A stretch of DNA of 11,037 nucleotides from JBCCSZ01 sp039199225 (GTDB lineage Bacteria > Bacteroidota > Bacteroidia > Chitinophagales > Saprospiraceae). The position numbers and the translations under genes are program-made. The number at the start of each line of letters is the position of its first letter. The stretch's first letter is position 1. The notes beneath the pieces are model-generated. The model did not search any database and was not told where the DNA came from. It saw only the letters and a list, made by a program, of their open reading frames with translations. Below are positions 1 through 7,292 of this stretch, piece by piece. The DNA is taken from the NCBI GenBank assembly GCA_039199225.1, contig JBCCSZ010000262.1, positions 1-11,037 of the forward strand, read 5' to 3'.

Positions 1-321
1 GTAATCGAGATATACATCGGCAAGCAGGTGCAAGTAAACTGTATTGGTCGAGTCGAGTGATAGGGCTTTGTTCAAATCTTCAATAGCTTCGTCGTAGCCT
101 TCTTCCTCATAGTAGACCTCTGCACGCTGTACGTAGAGCGAAGCATCGTCGGGGCTGGACGCTATTTTTTCAGTCAGGTTGTTGAGGAGTTGTCGGGTAG
201 GTTGGGTGACCGCGGTGGCGGCAGGTGTTTGTTCTGAATTGCTTTGTTCGTCACCGCAAGCGCTTAGGAATAAGGTGAGCGTCAGAACGAATACGGTCCA
301 TTTGTATTGATCGAATTTCAT
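1..321 (-). CDS. TPR-containing lipoprotein, 5' part only (runs off left edge)
   Basis: The frame starts at the ATG at 321-319 and stays open for 107 codons to the window edge, so the C-terminus is missing. The N-terminus is a lipoprotein signal peptide: lysine near the start, a hydrophobic run VFVLTLTLFLSAC, and a lipobox LSAC with the acylated cysteine at residue 22. GDE follows the cysteine, an acidic context that resembles surface-export signals of Bacteroidota lipoproteins. A Thr/Pro/Ala linker follows, then from about residue 62 a canonical TPR-like helix pair (SPDDASLYVQRAEVYYEEEG, then YDEAIEDLNKALSLDST) and the start of another. The likely role is a periplasmic or surface protein-interaction scaffold; the partner is unknown. 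It lies downstream of rho in the same direction, but a terminator separates them. A TAAATTTA at 347-354 could be a weak -7 box; I see no convincing -33 element. Confidence 0.85.
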   Translation of the reverse strand, partial: MKFDQYKWTVFVLTLTLFLSACGDEQSNSEQTPAATAVTQPTRQLLNNLTEKIASSPDDASLYVQRAEVYYEEEGYDEAIEDLNKALSLDSTNTVYLHLLADVYLDY

Positions 322-411
322 CAGTAGGTCTTTTTTAAAGCTGTGTTAAATTTATCGGGCAGCTTGTGCGTCGCAGGCTAAAAACCAACGGCTTGCTGTA
401 AATTTCTATAA

Positions 412-449
412 AAAAAACGAACAGACCACGTGGGTGCTGTTCGTTTTTT
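412..449 (-). terminator. Intrinsic terminator downstream of rho
   Basis: A perfect 13-bp inverted repeat pairs 412-424 with 437-449 (ACGAACAG / CTGTTCGT plus an A/T run), with a 12-nt loop. An A run before the stem and a T run after it mean it could work in both directions. On the minus strand it lies 22 nt past the rho stop codon, so it probably ends rho mRNA before the lipoprotein gene. Confidence 0.85.
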
Positions 450-470
450 AATATTTGAGATTGAAATCTA

Positions 471-2162
471 CTATCCGTTCATGGAAGTGAGGAATTCCTC
501 GTTGCTGGTTGTGTGCAACATATGCTTGCGCAGGAAGTCCATGGCTTCTTCGGGCTTCATATCTGCCAAGTGGTTGCGCAGGATAAACATCCGTTGTAAG
601 GTGTCTTTATCAAGCAGCAAATCTTCGCGGCGTGTGCTGGACTTTGTCAAATCGATGGCAGGGTAGAGGCGCTTGTTGGCCAATGTGCGATCGAGCTGTA
701 GTTCCATATTGCCGGTACCCTTGAATTCCTCGAAGATCACACCGTCCATCTTCGAGCCAGTGTCGATCAATGCAGTAGCAAGGATGGTCAAAGAACCACC
801 GCCTTCGATGTTTCTTGCGGCACCAAAGAATTTCTTTGGCTTGTGGAGTGCGTTGGCTTCCACACCACCAGAAAGTACTTTACCACTGGCAGGTGCGACC
901 GTGTTGTAGGCGCGAGCCAGACGAGTTATAGAGTCGAGTAGTATGATGACGTCGTGACCACATTCTGTGAGGCGCTTGGCCTTTTCGAGAACGATGCCTG
1001 CTACCCGTACGTGGTTGTCGGCAGGTTCGTCGAAAGTAGAAGCAACGACCTCTGCATTCACACTACGCTTCATATCCGTGACTTCTTCCGGGCGCTCATC
1101 GATCAGTAGCACGATCATATAGCATTCCGGATGGTTTCGGGCAATGGCGTTGGCAACATCTTTCAACAAGAATGTTTTACCAGACTTTGGCTGAGCCACG
1201 ATCAATCCACGCTGTCCTTTACCAATTGGCGAAAAGAGATCGATCATTCGATTGCCATAGTCTTTACCTGTTGGCGAGTTGGTCAAGGTAAACTTCTCGT
1301 CTGGAAACAAAGGAGTGAGGTAGTCGAAAGGCACTCTATCACGGATGTCCGCCGGATCGAGTCCATTGATTTTTGAAACCCTCAGTAGGGCAAAATATTT
1401 CTCTCCTTCCTTTGGAGGGCGGATGGCTCCTCTGACCGTATCACCGGTGCGCAGGCCAAACAACTTGATCTGAGAAGGCGACACATAGATGTCGTCGGGA
1501 GAAGTCAAATAATTGTAATCAGCGGAACGCAAAAAGCCATAACCGTCAGGCATCATTTCCAAAATCCCTTCCCCTTCGATGATGCCATCCAATTCGATAT
1601 TGAACTTTTCTTCTTTGGGTTGTTGAGCCTGTGGAGGAGGAGGACTCTGAGCCTGTACAGGAGCTTGCGGAGGTGCGGCAGGTGGAGGAGTATCTTCTTG
1701 GAAATCTTGACCTCTTCGCTCGTCCTGACGCTCTTCTGGTGGATTTTCGCGTTTGAAATCCTCCCGTCTATCGTCTCTGCGGTGGTCATCCCTTCTGTTG
1801 TCGTATCTTTCTCTACGGCTTTCTCTCTCTCTAGCTTCTTCTCTAGACTGAGCCTCTCCGACCGTCACTTTTCTGCGAGTCCGGCGCCGCTTCTCTGTCT
1901 CCTCATTATTAGCTTCTGGTGGGGGCGTCGCTGTTTTCTTAGGTCTGCCTCTTGTTGGCTTTTTGGGAGGTGCTTTTTCTTCTGCTTGGGGTTTTTCTTC
2001 CTTTTTGGAAGTCTGGTTTTCACCGGCAAGAGCCTGCTCATCCAGAATTTTATAGATCAGTTCCTGTTTGTTTAATCGTTTGTATCCTTTCAAACCTAGC
2101 TGCTCTGCCAGTTCCTTCAATTCAGGAACTAGCATGTCATTCAATTGCAATATGTCATACAT
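471..2162 (-). CDS. rho: Transcription termination factor Rho
   Basis: Hexameric RNA-dependent ATPase/helicase that ends transcription. It has 563 aa, longer than the E. coli protein (419 aa) because of a disordered linker. In order: a Rho_N SAP-like helical domain (residues 1-43); a low-complexity linker rich in Lys/Glu/Arg then Pro/Gln (about 45-187) with an AT-hook-like RGRPKK at 71-76; a cold-shock-type RNA-binding domain (about 192-265, EGEGILEMMPDGYGFLR); and the RecA-like ATPase. In the ATPase are Walker A (GLIVAQPKSGKT, 319-330), DERPEEVTDMKR (355-366), Walker B (DVIILLDSITRLARAYN, 404-420), the Q-loop region (KVLSGGVEANALHKPKKFFG) and FEEFKGTGNMEL. Residue 474 is Gly in SKMDGVI, where E. 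coli has Glu. Highly charged linkers are common in Bacteroidota and Actinobacteria Rho and can add RNA affinity. Identification is certain. Confidence 0.99.
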   Translation of the reverse strand: MYDILQLNDMLVPELKELAEQLGLKGYKRLNKQELIYKILDEQALAGENQTSKKEEKPQAEEKAPPKKPTRGRPKKTATPPPEANNEETEKRRRTRRKVTVGEAQSREEARERESRRERYDNRRDDHRRDDRREDFKRENPPEERQDERRGQDFQEDTPPPAAPPQAPVQAQSPPPPQAQQPKEEKFNIELDGIIEGEGILEMMPDGYGFLRSADYNYLTSPDDIYVSPSQIKLFGLRTGDTVRGAIRPPKEGEKYFALLRVSKINGLDPADIRDRVPFDYLTPLFPDEKFTLTNSPTGKDYGNRMIDLFSPIGKGQRGLIVAQPKSGKTFLLKDVANAIARNHPECYMIVLLIDERPEEVTDMKRSVNAEVVASTFDEPADNHVRVAGIVLEKAKRLTECGHDVIILLDSITRLARAYNTVAPASGKVLSGGVEANALHKPKKFFGAARNIEGGGSLTILATALIDTGSKMDGVIFEEFKGTGNMELQLDRTLANKRLYPAIDLTKSSTRREDLLLDKDTLQRMFILRNHLADMKPEEAMDFLRKHMLHTTSNEEFLTSMNG

Positions 2163-2407
2163 AGTCGAGGTAAGTTAATGTTAATTTTTGTGGTAAATAG
2201 TCTCCTTCAGCCCAATGAGATGTCTATGTTGGATAGATCATCAGATGCAAACTGTTGAACCGGTAAATGTGCAAAGAATATTAAATTGTACCATCAAACA
2301 GAATAGTGACGCCTGGAAAACCGTATTCCTAAAAGTATTAGACTGAAAATTGAAAATTGCAGTGGGAATTCAGAAGGAATAGAGCTTATATATCAAGTTA
2401 ACCTAAG

Positions 2408-2452
2408 GTTGCGAAGAGTACATAAGCCGGTTGCTTATCTTTTCGTCGCAAC
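2408..2452. repeat. Nested inverted repeat in the rho/serS intergenic region
   Basis: An outer 7-bp arm GTTGCGA (2408-2414) pairs with TCGCAAC (2446-2452). It encloses an inner 6-bp hairpin, ATAAGC (2422-2427) with GCTTAT (2433-2438), loop CGGTT. The outer right arm touches the proposed rho -7 box. It could be an operator or, in the rho transcript, a structure at the extreme 5' end of the leader. The pairing is seen directly; the function is inferred. The rest of 2163-2407 contains no gene that I can recognise and would be rho leader. Confidence 0.5.
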
Positions 2453-2480
2453 AAAAATACATTTAATTTTCCATTTCAAA
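2452..2480 (-). promoter_or_regulatory. rho: Candidate rho promoter
   Basis: On the minus strand, TTTG (2480-2477), 17 nt, then TATTTTTG (2459-2452) match the Bacteroidota sigma consensus of TTTG/TTG at -33 and TAnnTTTG at -7. The spacer is slightly short. Transcription would start near 2446, giving rho an untranslated leader of about 280 nt. Confidence 0.5.
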
Positions 2481-2491
2481 TAGTATCTTTG
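2462..2491 (+). promoter_or_regulatory. serS: Candidate serS promoter
   Basis: TATCTTTG at 2484-2491 is an exact TAnnTTTG -7 box. A weak -33 (TTTA, 2462-2465) lies 18 nt upstream. The proposed rho promoter occupies the same bases on the other strand, so the two would compete for polymerase. About 80 nt of leader follow, starting with a small hairpin, AACGAA (2501-2506) with TTCGTT (2511-2516). Confidence 0.6.
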
Positions 2492-2574
2492 CAAAAATTT
2501 AACGAAAAGTTTCGTTTAAAGTTTTCTTTTACACTGTGCTTTTTGTAAAAAAAGATAAATAGAGTACCAGATTA

Positions 2575-3855
2575 ATGCTACAAACGAGTTTTATCCGAGA
2601 AAAAAAGCAGGAAGTCGAGGACGGCCTGCGTAAGCGCAATTACTCAGAGGAAGAAATTGGCATTGTCAGCGAACTTCTTTCCATAGATGACGTGCGTAAG
2701 CAAACACAGACAGAACTGGACAGCCTTCGGCACGAAAGCAAACAGTTAGCTTCCCAAATTGGTGAGATGTACAAGCAGGGCAACAAAGATGAAGCGAACG
2801 GTTTGCGGGAAAAAGTCGGGCAGATGAAAGAGACCCTAAAAAGTCTTGAAGGGCGCCTGCACGCATCTGAAGAGCAAGTTCAGGCCCTCCTTTTCAAGCT
2901 ACCTAACAATCCTCATTTATCGGTCGGTACTGGTTTCTCAGATGCTGATAATGAAGTAGTTGAAGACTGGGCTGGCGACCTGCCGGTCTTGCCGGAATCT
3001 GCCATGCCACATTGGGAGTTGGCCAAGAAATACAACTTGATCGATTTTGATTTGGGGAGTAAAATCACTGGCAGTGGTTTCCCTCTATATCGTTCCAGCG
3101 GAGCCAAATTGCAAAGGGGGCTGATCAATTTTTTTCTGGATGAGGCGGCTGCTGCAGGCTATGAAGAAATCATTCCACCATTGCTTGTCAACGAGGCCAG
3201 CGCCAAAGGAACCGGCCAATTGCCTGATAAGGAGGGGCTAATGTATTACATTGAAAAGGAAGATTTCTACCTGATTCCTACAGCCGAGGTGCCAATTACC
3301 AATATTTTTAGGGATGTGATCCTGGATCAATCTCAATTGCCGGCAAAACTTTGCGGGCATACGCCTTGTTTTAGAAGGGAAGCTGGCGCTTATGGCAAAG
3401 ACGTACGCGGTCTGAACCGAGTACACCAATTTGATAAAATCGAAATCGTTCAGGTTACTCATCCGGACAACTCCTATAAAGTGTTGGATGAAATGGTCGC
3501 TCATGTTGCTGCGCTGCTCCAAAAGTTGGAGTTGCCATACCGCGTTATGCGACTCTGTGGTGGTGACTTAGGGTTTGCATCGGCCTTGACATACGACTTC
3601 GAAGTCTACTCGGCCGCTCAGAAACGATGGCTGGAAGTCAGCTCTGTTTCCAACTTTGAAACCTTTCAGAGTAATCGCCTTAAGCTTCGCTACCGAGATA
3701 AGGACCGCAAGATTCATTTAGCGCATACGCTCAACGGCAGTGCATTGGCCTTGGCGCGCATTGTAGCAGCACTGTTAGAGAACAATCAGGTAGAGGACGG
3801 CATCCAAATACCAAGTGCGCTTCGTCCTTATGTAGGTATGGAAAAGATTTCGTAG
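2575..3855 (+). CDS. serS: Seryl-tRNA synthetase
   Basis: Charges tRNA-Ser (and tRNA-Sec where present) with serine; cytoplasmic class II synthetase. Its 426 aa is normal for the family. The start at 2575 gives the typical opening MLQTSFIREKKQEVEDGLRK. An antiparallel coiled-coil tRNA-binding arm covers about residues 30-105. The catalytic core has the motif 1 region (about 166-202), the TXE serine/ATP loop PTAEVP (235-240), motif 2 FRREAGAYGKDVRGLNRVHQF (266-286) and motif 3, with TLNGSALALAR ending at Arg395 and followed by the expected LENNQ. All key positions appear intact. No Shine-Dalgarno sequence is visible, as usual for the phylum. It is divergent from rho and apparently monocistronic. 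Confidence 0.99.
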   Translation: MLQTSFIREKKQEVEDGLRKRNYSEEEIGIVSELLSIDDVRKQTQTELDSLRHESKQLASQIGEMYKQGNKDEANGLREKVGQMKETLKSLEGRLHASEEQVQALLFKLPNNPHLSVGTGFSDADNEVVEDWAGDLPVLPESAMPHWELAKKYNLIDFDLGSKITGSGFPLYRSSGAKLQRGLINFFLDEAAAAGYEEIIPPLLVNEASAKGTGQLPDKEGLMYYIEKEDFYLIPTAEVPITNIFRDVILDQSQLPAKLCGHTPCFRREAGAYGKDVRGLNRVHQFDKIEIVQVTHPDNSYKVLDEMVAHVAALLQKLELPYRVMRLCGGDLGFASALTYDFEVYSAAQKRWLEVSSVSNFETFQSNRLKLRYRDKDRKIHLAHTLNGSALALARIVAALLENNQVEDGIQIPSALRPYVGMEKIS

Positions 3856-3857
3856 AA

Positions 3858-3894
3858 AAATGTGACTTTTTGGTCTATATGCTGCGTCACATTT
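3858..3894 (+). terminator. Inverted repeat just after serS, possible terminator
   Basis: AAATGTGAC (3858-3866) pairs perfectly with GTCACATTT (3886-3894) around a 19-nt loop. The first arm starts 3 nt after the serS stop. A second weak hairpin with GGAAA/TTTCC arms and a T run follows at about 3896-3916. The stem lacks an immediate U tract, so it may be an mRNA 3'-end stabiliser or a weak terminator. Confidence 0.5.
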
Positions 3895-3997
3895 AGGAAA
3901 TAAATGTATTTTTCCATTTGCGTTGCAGCTTTCTTTAAGCTGTGTTTGATCGGCGCTGATTTTCAAATAGAATGTTTTGAATTCGTCGTCGATGTAA

Positions 3998-4017
3998 AAA
4001 GGTCCAATGGGGCCTTT
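3998..4017 (+). other. Hairpin upstream of the YugP-type peptidase gene
   Basis: AAAGGTCC (3998-4005) pairs with GGGCCTTT (4010-4017), allowing one G-U pair, around the tetraloop AATG. No U tract follows, so it is not a standard terminator. It lies 44 nt before the next start codon and could be a leader structure or an operator. I found no convincing TAnnTTTG promoter in 3895-4060. Confidence 0.35.
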
Positions 4018-4060
4018 GCAAAAGATGCTAAGAGAAAATTTTTAACGAAACTATTTTGTT

Positions 4061-4753
4061 ATGCTAAGTGAATCTTATTTGGGATACATGATGGTCGCGG
4101 GTTTGTTGTCCTTGGTCGGCATGTTTGTCTCTAATCGCTTGAAAAGCAAATTCAAGAAATATAGCCAACAAGGCATTCGCTCGGGAATGAGCGGACAGGA
4201 AGTGGCTGAAGCCATGTTGCGCCACTACAACATCAGCAATGTAAATGTTGTGATGGGGCAAGGGTTTTTGACGGACCACTACAATCCGATGACCAAAACG
4301 GTTTCCTTGAGTCCAGCTGTTTTTCAAGGGCGCAACGTCGCTGCTGCTGCTGTTGCGGCCCACGAATGCGGTCATGCGGTGCAGCACGATACTGCCTACA
4401 GCATGCTTCAACTGCGCTCCGCCCTAGTACCCTTCGTCAAATACGCAGCTATGGCGCAACAGTGGCTATTGATGGCAGCTTTGGTTATGTTGTCTTCCTT
4501 TCCATCTTTGATGCTGATTGTCATCATTGCTTTTGCCATTACAACGCTTTTCAGTTTTGTGACCCTTCCAGTAGAATTCGATGCCAGTAAACGAGCATTG
4601 GTTTGGTTGGATGAATCTGGCGTTGCAAGTGGTGCCGAATACGATGGGGCAAAGGATGCGTTGTGGTGGGCTGCGATGACCTATGTTGCTGCGGCACTTT
4701 CGGCGCTCATAACGTTGATGTACCTCGTATTGCGCTATGTCAGCAGTGACTAG
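4061..4753 (+). CDS. YugP-type membrane zinc metallopeptidase (Zn_peptidase_2 family)
   Basis: Predicted integral-membrane metalloprotease of 230 aa, normal for the YugP family. Residues 6-23 form a first membrane segment. A soluble part with the conserved SGxxVAxxxL-like stretch follows. The zinc motif HECGH (101-105, in AAHECGHAVQHDTAY) supplies two His ligands and the catalytic Glu. PVEFDASKRAL (170-180) is the family's conserved second motif and probably supplies the third ligand (Glu172). Hydrophobic segments at about 127-168 and 203-226 are membrane helices. The cellular substrate is not known for the family; membrane-protein quality control is a reasonable guess only. It stands alone between a leader hairpin and a terminator pair. 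Confidence 0.93.
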   Translation: MLSESYLGYMMVAGLLSLVGMFVSNRLKSKFKKYSQQGIRSGMSGQEVAEAMLRHYNISNVNVVMGQGFLTDHYNPMTKTVSLSPAVFQGRNVAAAAVAAHECGHAVQHDTAYSMLQLRSALVPFVKYAAMAQQWLLMAALVMLSSFPSLMLIVIIAFAITTLFSFVTLPVEFDASKRALVWLDESGVASGAEYDGAKDALWWAAMTYVAAALSALITLMYLVLRYVSSD

Positions 4754-4772
4754 TTAGCATGTAAATGGACAT

Positions 4773-4837
4773 AAGCCACAGTTGGCTTGAGCAAAAAAGA
4801 CAAGTATGGAACGAGTGTTTCTGCTTGTCTTTTTTTT
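4773..4837 (+). terminator. Tandem hairpins ending the YugP-type peptidase transcript
   Basis: The first hairpin is AAGCCA (4773-4778) with TGGCTT (4783-4788), loop CAGT. The second is a 12-bp stem, AAAAAAGACAAG (4793-4804) with CTTGTCTTTTTT (4824-4835), running into an 8-T tract. The second is a good intrinsic terminator and may act in both directions. Beyond it, 4838-4973 holds no gene I can support. Confidence 0.8.
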
Positions 4838-4973
4838 ATGGAAGGCTTTGGGAATGCATTTGCTGCCCCTTCCTATTTCCTGTTCCGCAAGAGTGTTGGT
4901 CAAATGGAGTTGATGGCCTGACAATTATCCTTGACTTTGCCTATAATTATTAAACAACTTCTCCATATGAAAT

Positions 4974-5004
4974 TTTGAAAACGCTACTTTTTAGTTTAAT
5001 TTAG
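4974..5004 (+). promoter_or_regulatory. Candidate promoter of the PIN-like gene and frr
   Basis: TTTG (4974-4977), 19 nt, then TAATTTAG (4997-5004) is one mismatch from TAnnTTTG with ideal spacing. Transcription would start near 5011, about 40 nt before the ATG at 5052. It probably drives the PIN-like gene and, through the 47-nt gap, frr. Confidence 0.55.
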
Positions 5005-5051
5005 CCCGCCCTTATTACCTGAATCAATTATTGGTTTCTACATTCAGAATT

Positions 5052-5744
5052 ATGGATACGCATACTCGCAGATATATTTTTGTCGATTTTGAAAACCTCA
5101 AGAAGGTAAAGTTGAAGAAATTGGAAAAAGTCTGTGACAAAGTGTACATTTTAATCAATGCTGAAGAGGAAAGCATTCCCTTTACGCTCGTACAATCCAT
5201 CCAGCGCTTGGGGAAAGGTGCTAAGTGGGTGCCAGTGGCAGATCACGACGACGGTCAATTCAATCTTCACCTGTCTTTTCTGATGGGAAAGTTGCACCAA
5301 AAGGTCAGTAGAGACATCCAATTTGCTATACTATCCAACGATCCGGCCTTCGACCCGTTGGTCAATTACATCAATGAGGATGGCCGTTCTTGTTTGCGCG
5401 TCAAGAGAAAGCGAACCAAGCAAGAAAAAATGTTGCCATTTGAAGATGATTTGGGGCTGACGAAATACGAATCGGAAGTACCGGGGCAATCCGATGGTAT
5501 GATGGGAAGATATACAGAAGAGTCGGCTTTCGAGGTCGAGTTGATAGAAGAGACAGCTAAGGATACCATTGATCGATTGGTGCGTTCTGGAAACCGCCCT
5601 TTGGATGTTGGCATGTTGCGGAGCTACATTCTACTACACAATCAGGAACTTTCCGAGCATGGCAATGTTGATATGATCATAAGACGCTTACAAGAAAACG
5701 ATGATATCACGATTGAGAAAGGGGAGGTGATTTACAACTTCTAG
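5052..5744 (+). CDS. PIN/NYN-like ribonuclease domain with winged-helix-like C-terminus
   Basis: Protein of 230 aa from the ATG at 5052. A TTG at 5031 in frame would add 7 residues, but the ATG fits the domain edge and leader better. Residues 7-120 look like a PIN-like/NYN nuclease fold: strand plus acidic site IFVDFENL (Asp12, Glu14), DHDDGQFNLHL (Asp66-Asp67) and SNDPAFDPLVNYINEDG (Asp97, Asp101), the arrangement used by metal-dependent RNases. A charged linker (about 121-160) leads to a C-terminal unit (165-230) ending in a recognition-helix-like DMIIRRLQEN and a beta-hairpin (DITIEKGEVIYNF), which resembles a winged helix. The acidic residues are seen; nuclease activity and RNA as substrate are inferred. 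It lies immediately upstream of frr, so an RNA or translation role is plausible. Confidence 0.75.
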   Translation: MDTHTRRYIFVDFENLKKVKLKKLEKVCDKVYILINAEEESIPFTLVQSIQRLGKGAKWVPVADHDDGQFNLHLSFLMGKLHQKVSRDIQFAILSNDPAFDPLVNYINEDGRSCLRVKRKRTKQEKMLPFEDDLGLTKYESEVPGQSDGMMGRYTEESAFEVELIEETAKDTIDRLVRSGNRPLDVGMLRSYILLHNQELSEHGNVDMIIRRLQENDDITIEKGEVIYNF

Positions 5745-5791
5745 CCGACCTCTTTTAGTGGAATCATTATTTTTAATACAAACACAAACAT

Positions 5792-6358
5792 ATGACAGCG
5801 GAAGAATTAGGCGAAGCTATTTATGAAGCACAAATATATATGGAGACCACCATCGAGCATCTGGAAAAAGAACTTACAAAAGTTCGTGCAGGAAAAGCTT
5901 CTCCTGCGATGTTGTCCGGAATCCTAGTTGATTACTATGGCTCTCCCACTCCGCTCAACCAGGTGTCGAACGTAGCTACGCCGGATGGTCGAACATTGAG
6001 TATCCAGCCCTGGGAAAAAAGTATGATTGGACCGATCGAGCAATCCATCTTTGCTGCCAACTTGGGGTTGACACCTCAGAACAATGGAGAGATGATCATC
6101 ATCAATGTCCCCGCACTCACTGAGGAGCGTCGGAAGTCTCTCGTGAAGCAGTGTAAGCAGTTGGGAGAGGATGCCAAAGTCAGCTTGCGTTCTGCTCGCC
6201 ACAAGGCAATGGATGCGGTTAAGAAGGCAGTGAAAAATGGTTATTCGGAAGATGCTGGAAAGCGTAGAGAGGATGAAGTTCAAAAGATGACAAATGGCTT
6301 TGGAGACAAAGTCAACCAGCTGATTACTGCAAAAGAGAAAGATATTATGACTGTATAA
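5792..6358 (+). CDS. frr: Ribosome recycling factor
   Basis: Splits the post-termination ribosome together with EF-G. Its 188 aa matches the family (about 185). Recognisable signatures are RAGKASPAMLSGILVDYYGSP (32-52), the domain II strand TLSIQPWEKSMIGPIEQSI, LGLTPQNNGEMIIINVP and PALTEERRKSLVKQCK (the conserved LTEERRK at about 109-115), then the long helix through SEDAGKRREDEVQKMTNGF. It follows the PIN-like gene by 47 nt in the same direction and is probably cotranscribed. In many bacteria frr follows pyrH; here it does not. A strong terminator follows. Confidence 0.99.
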   Translation: MTAEELGEAIYEAQIYMETTIEHLEKELTKVRAGKASPAMLSGILVDYYGSPTPLNQVSNVATPDGRTLSIQPWEKSMIGPIEQSIFAANLGLTPQNNGEMIIINVPALTEERRKSLVKQCKQLGEDAKVSLRSARHKAMDAVKKAVKNGYSEDAGKRREDEVQKMTNGFGDKVNQLITAKEKDIMTV

Positions 6359-6387
6359 AGTGAAAAATATATAAAGGTTATCAAAGG

Positions 6388-6420
6388 AGTGTATGGCCAT
6401 TGGGCGATGCACTTTTTTTC
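6388..6420 (+). terminator. frr: Intrinsic terminator of frr
   Basis: AGTGTATGGCC (6388-6398) pairs with GGCGATGCACT (6403-6413), with one mismatch and one G-U, loop ATTG, then a run of seven T. It lies 30 nt past the frr stop, between frr and the convergent gene that ends at 6438. Confidence 0.85.
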
Positions 6421-6437
6421 TTTGTCAACTGCATGGG

Positions 6438-7292
6438 TCATGGTTGTTTTTCAAAAACCCATAGGCCACTTTTATCCGAAAAATAAAGGTGCTTATCCTG
6501 GATGCGAATCTGCTGTGCTTTTTTACCTGCCTCCGGAATTTTGATTGTATAAGTGAGCAATGATCTTAGGTCAAAGCGTCGAAAGGAATGATCTTTTTGA
6601 TAGGAGAGCAAATCCTCTTGTACTTGAAAATATTCCAGGTTTTTGAGAGGCAGTGTCTGAAGGTAATTGGCAAAATTATCGAAGACCAATATGCCATTTT
6701 CTGGATCGTTGATGAATACTTGGTTGTTGCGTTCTACGATGGCATTCGGTGCAATCCGGTGGCCAAGTGTGAGGTTGAGGTTGCCACTTTCTAAAAGGAC
6801 ATTGCCTTGGCGATCAATCTTTTTTAAGGTAAAACGCAGGTCGTCGTACAACCAAATATTATTGTCGTTGGACATGCCAACTGCGCGTACATCCGTCAGA
6901 TCAAGATCAAAAAAATTAAAGGTACTCGTCTCATTTAAGGTGCGATCGAGCGTAATGACGGTCATGTATTCAGGATAGTACAAAAATAGGTTAAACGGAT
7001 TGGTCGCATCGACGATGGCCAGCTCACCCAGCCAATTATTGTTATAGCGAAAAAGCTCCTTTCCTTCTCGGCTGTATTTAATCAATTCATTTGTTGGCGA
7101 GACAATGTAAAATTGCCGAAGCTTGTCGGTGGTAAAGTGTTTTAAGCTTGTTTTGATGTGGGTAACTTGTGTGAAATGCGAACTGTCTTTATTCGTTTGT
7201 GCAAAAGTACAGCAAGCAATCAGGACGAAAAGCATCGAGCATACTATTTGTCGAAAAGCAGGGCTAATTTTTGTAAACAGTACCACACTCAT
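6438..7292 (-). CDS. Secreted protein, predicted beta-propeller-like; function unknown
   Basis: Taken from the ATG at 7292-7290 this is 284 aa. That start gives a full signal peptide: a basic n-region (Lys8, Arg14), hydrophobic core IVCSMLFVLIACC and probable cleavage TFA-QTN. A further upstream ATG at 7391 would add residues with no signal-peptide character, and the downstream ATG at 7235 would remove the basic n-region. After the signal the protein is a run of short strands with blade-like repeats, for example LIKYSREGKELFRY, TLKKIDRQGNVLLES, NGILVFDNFANYLQTL and YFSDKSGLWVFEK. This is the alternation of 'x-dG-xxx' turns typical of NHL/six-blade propellers. No catalytic motif is visible. 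Its start overlaps the end of lpxH by 29 nt, so translational coupling is likely. An envelope-linked role is inferred from that context only. Confidence 0.75.
   Translation of the reverse strand: MSVVLFTKISPAFRQIVCSMLFVLIACCTFAQTNKDSSHFTQVTHIKTSLKHFTTDKLRQFYIVSPTNELIKYSREGKELFRYNNNWLGELAIVDATNPFNLFLYYPEYMTVITLDRTLNETSTFNFFDLDLTDVRAVGMSNDNNIWLYDDLRFTLKKIDRQGNVLLESGNLNLTLGHRIAPNAIVERNNQVFINDPENGILVFDNFANYLQTLPLKNLEYFQVQEDLLSYQKDHSFRRFDLRSLLTYTIKIPEAGKKAQQIRIQDKHLYFSDKSGLWVFEKQP

Noticed and set aside
430..909. Plus-strand frames of 78 codons opposite the 3' part of rho
   Set aside because: Both are antisense shadows of conserved Rho coding sequence with no start context or domain; the first also crosses the rho terminator.
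1620..2075. 151-codon plus-strand frame opposite the rho linker
   Set aside because: It is antisense to the low-complexity Arg/Glu/Pro linker of Rho. Its Leu/Phe/Ser-rich product follows from that codon bias and shows no domain.
2408..2452. GTTGCGA/TCGCAAC arms shared with the palindrome at 8611-8636 as one regulon site
   Set aside because: The arms resemble each other (GTTGYGA...TCGCAAC), but spacing (31 versus 10 nt) and position relative to the promoters differ. Two cases cannot show a common regulator.
4931..4947. TTGACT and TATAAT resembling a sigma-70 promoter
   Set aside because: The two boxes are only 5 nt apart, and the phylum uses a different consensus.
4765..4953. 62-codon frame after the YugP-type peptidase gene
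   Set aside because: It runs through the tandem terminator hairpins. Its product is rich in Cys, Trp and Phe with no recognisable pattern.
5031..5051. TTG start extending the PIN-like protein by 7 residues
   Set aside because: The ATG at 5052 opens right before the first strand of the domain and fits the promoter candidate. The extension has no visible function.
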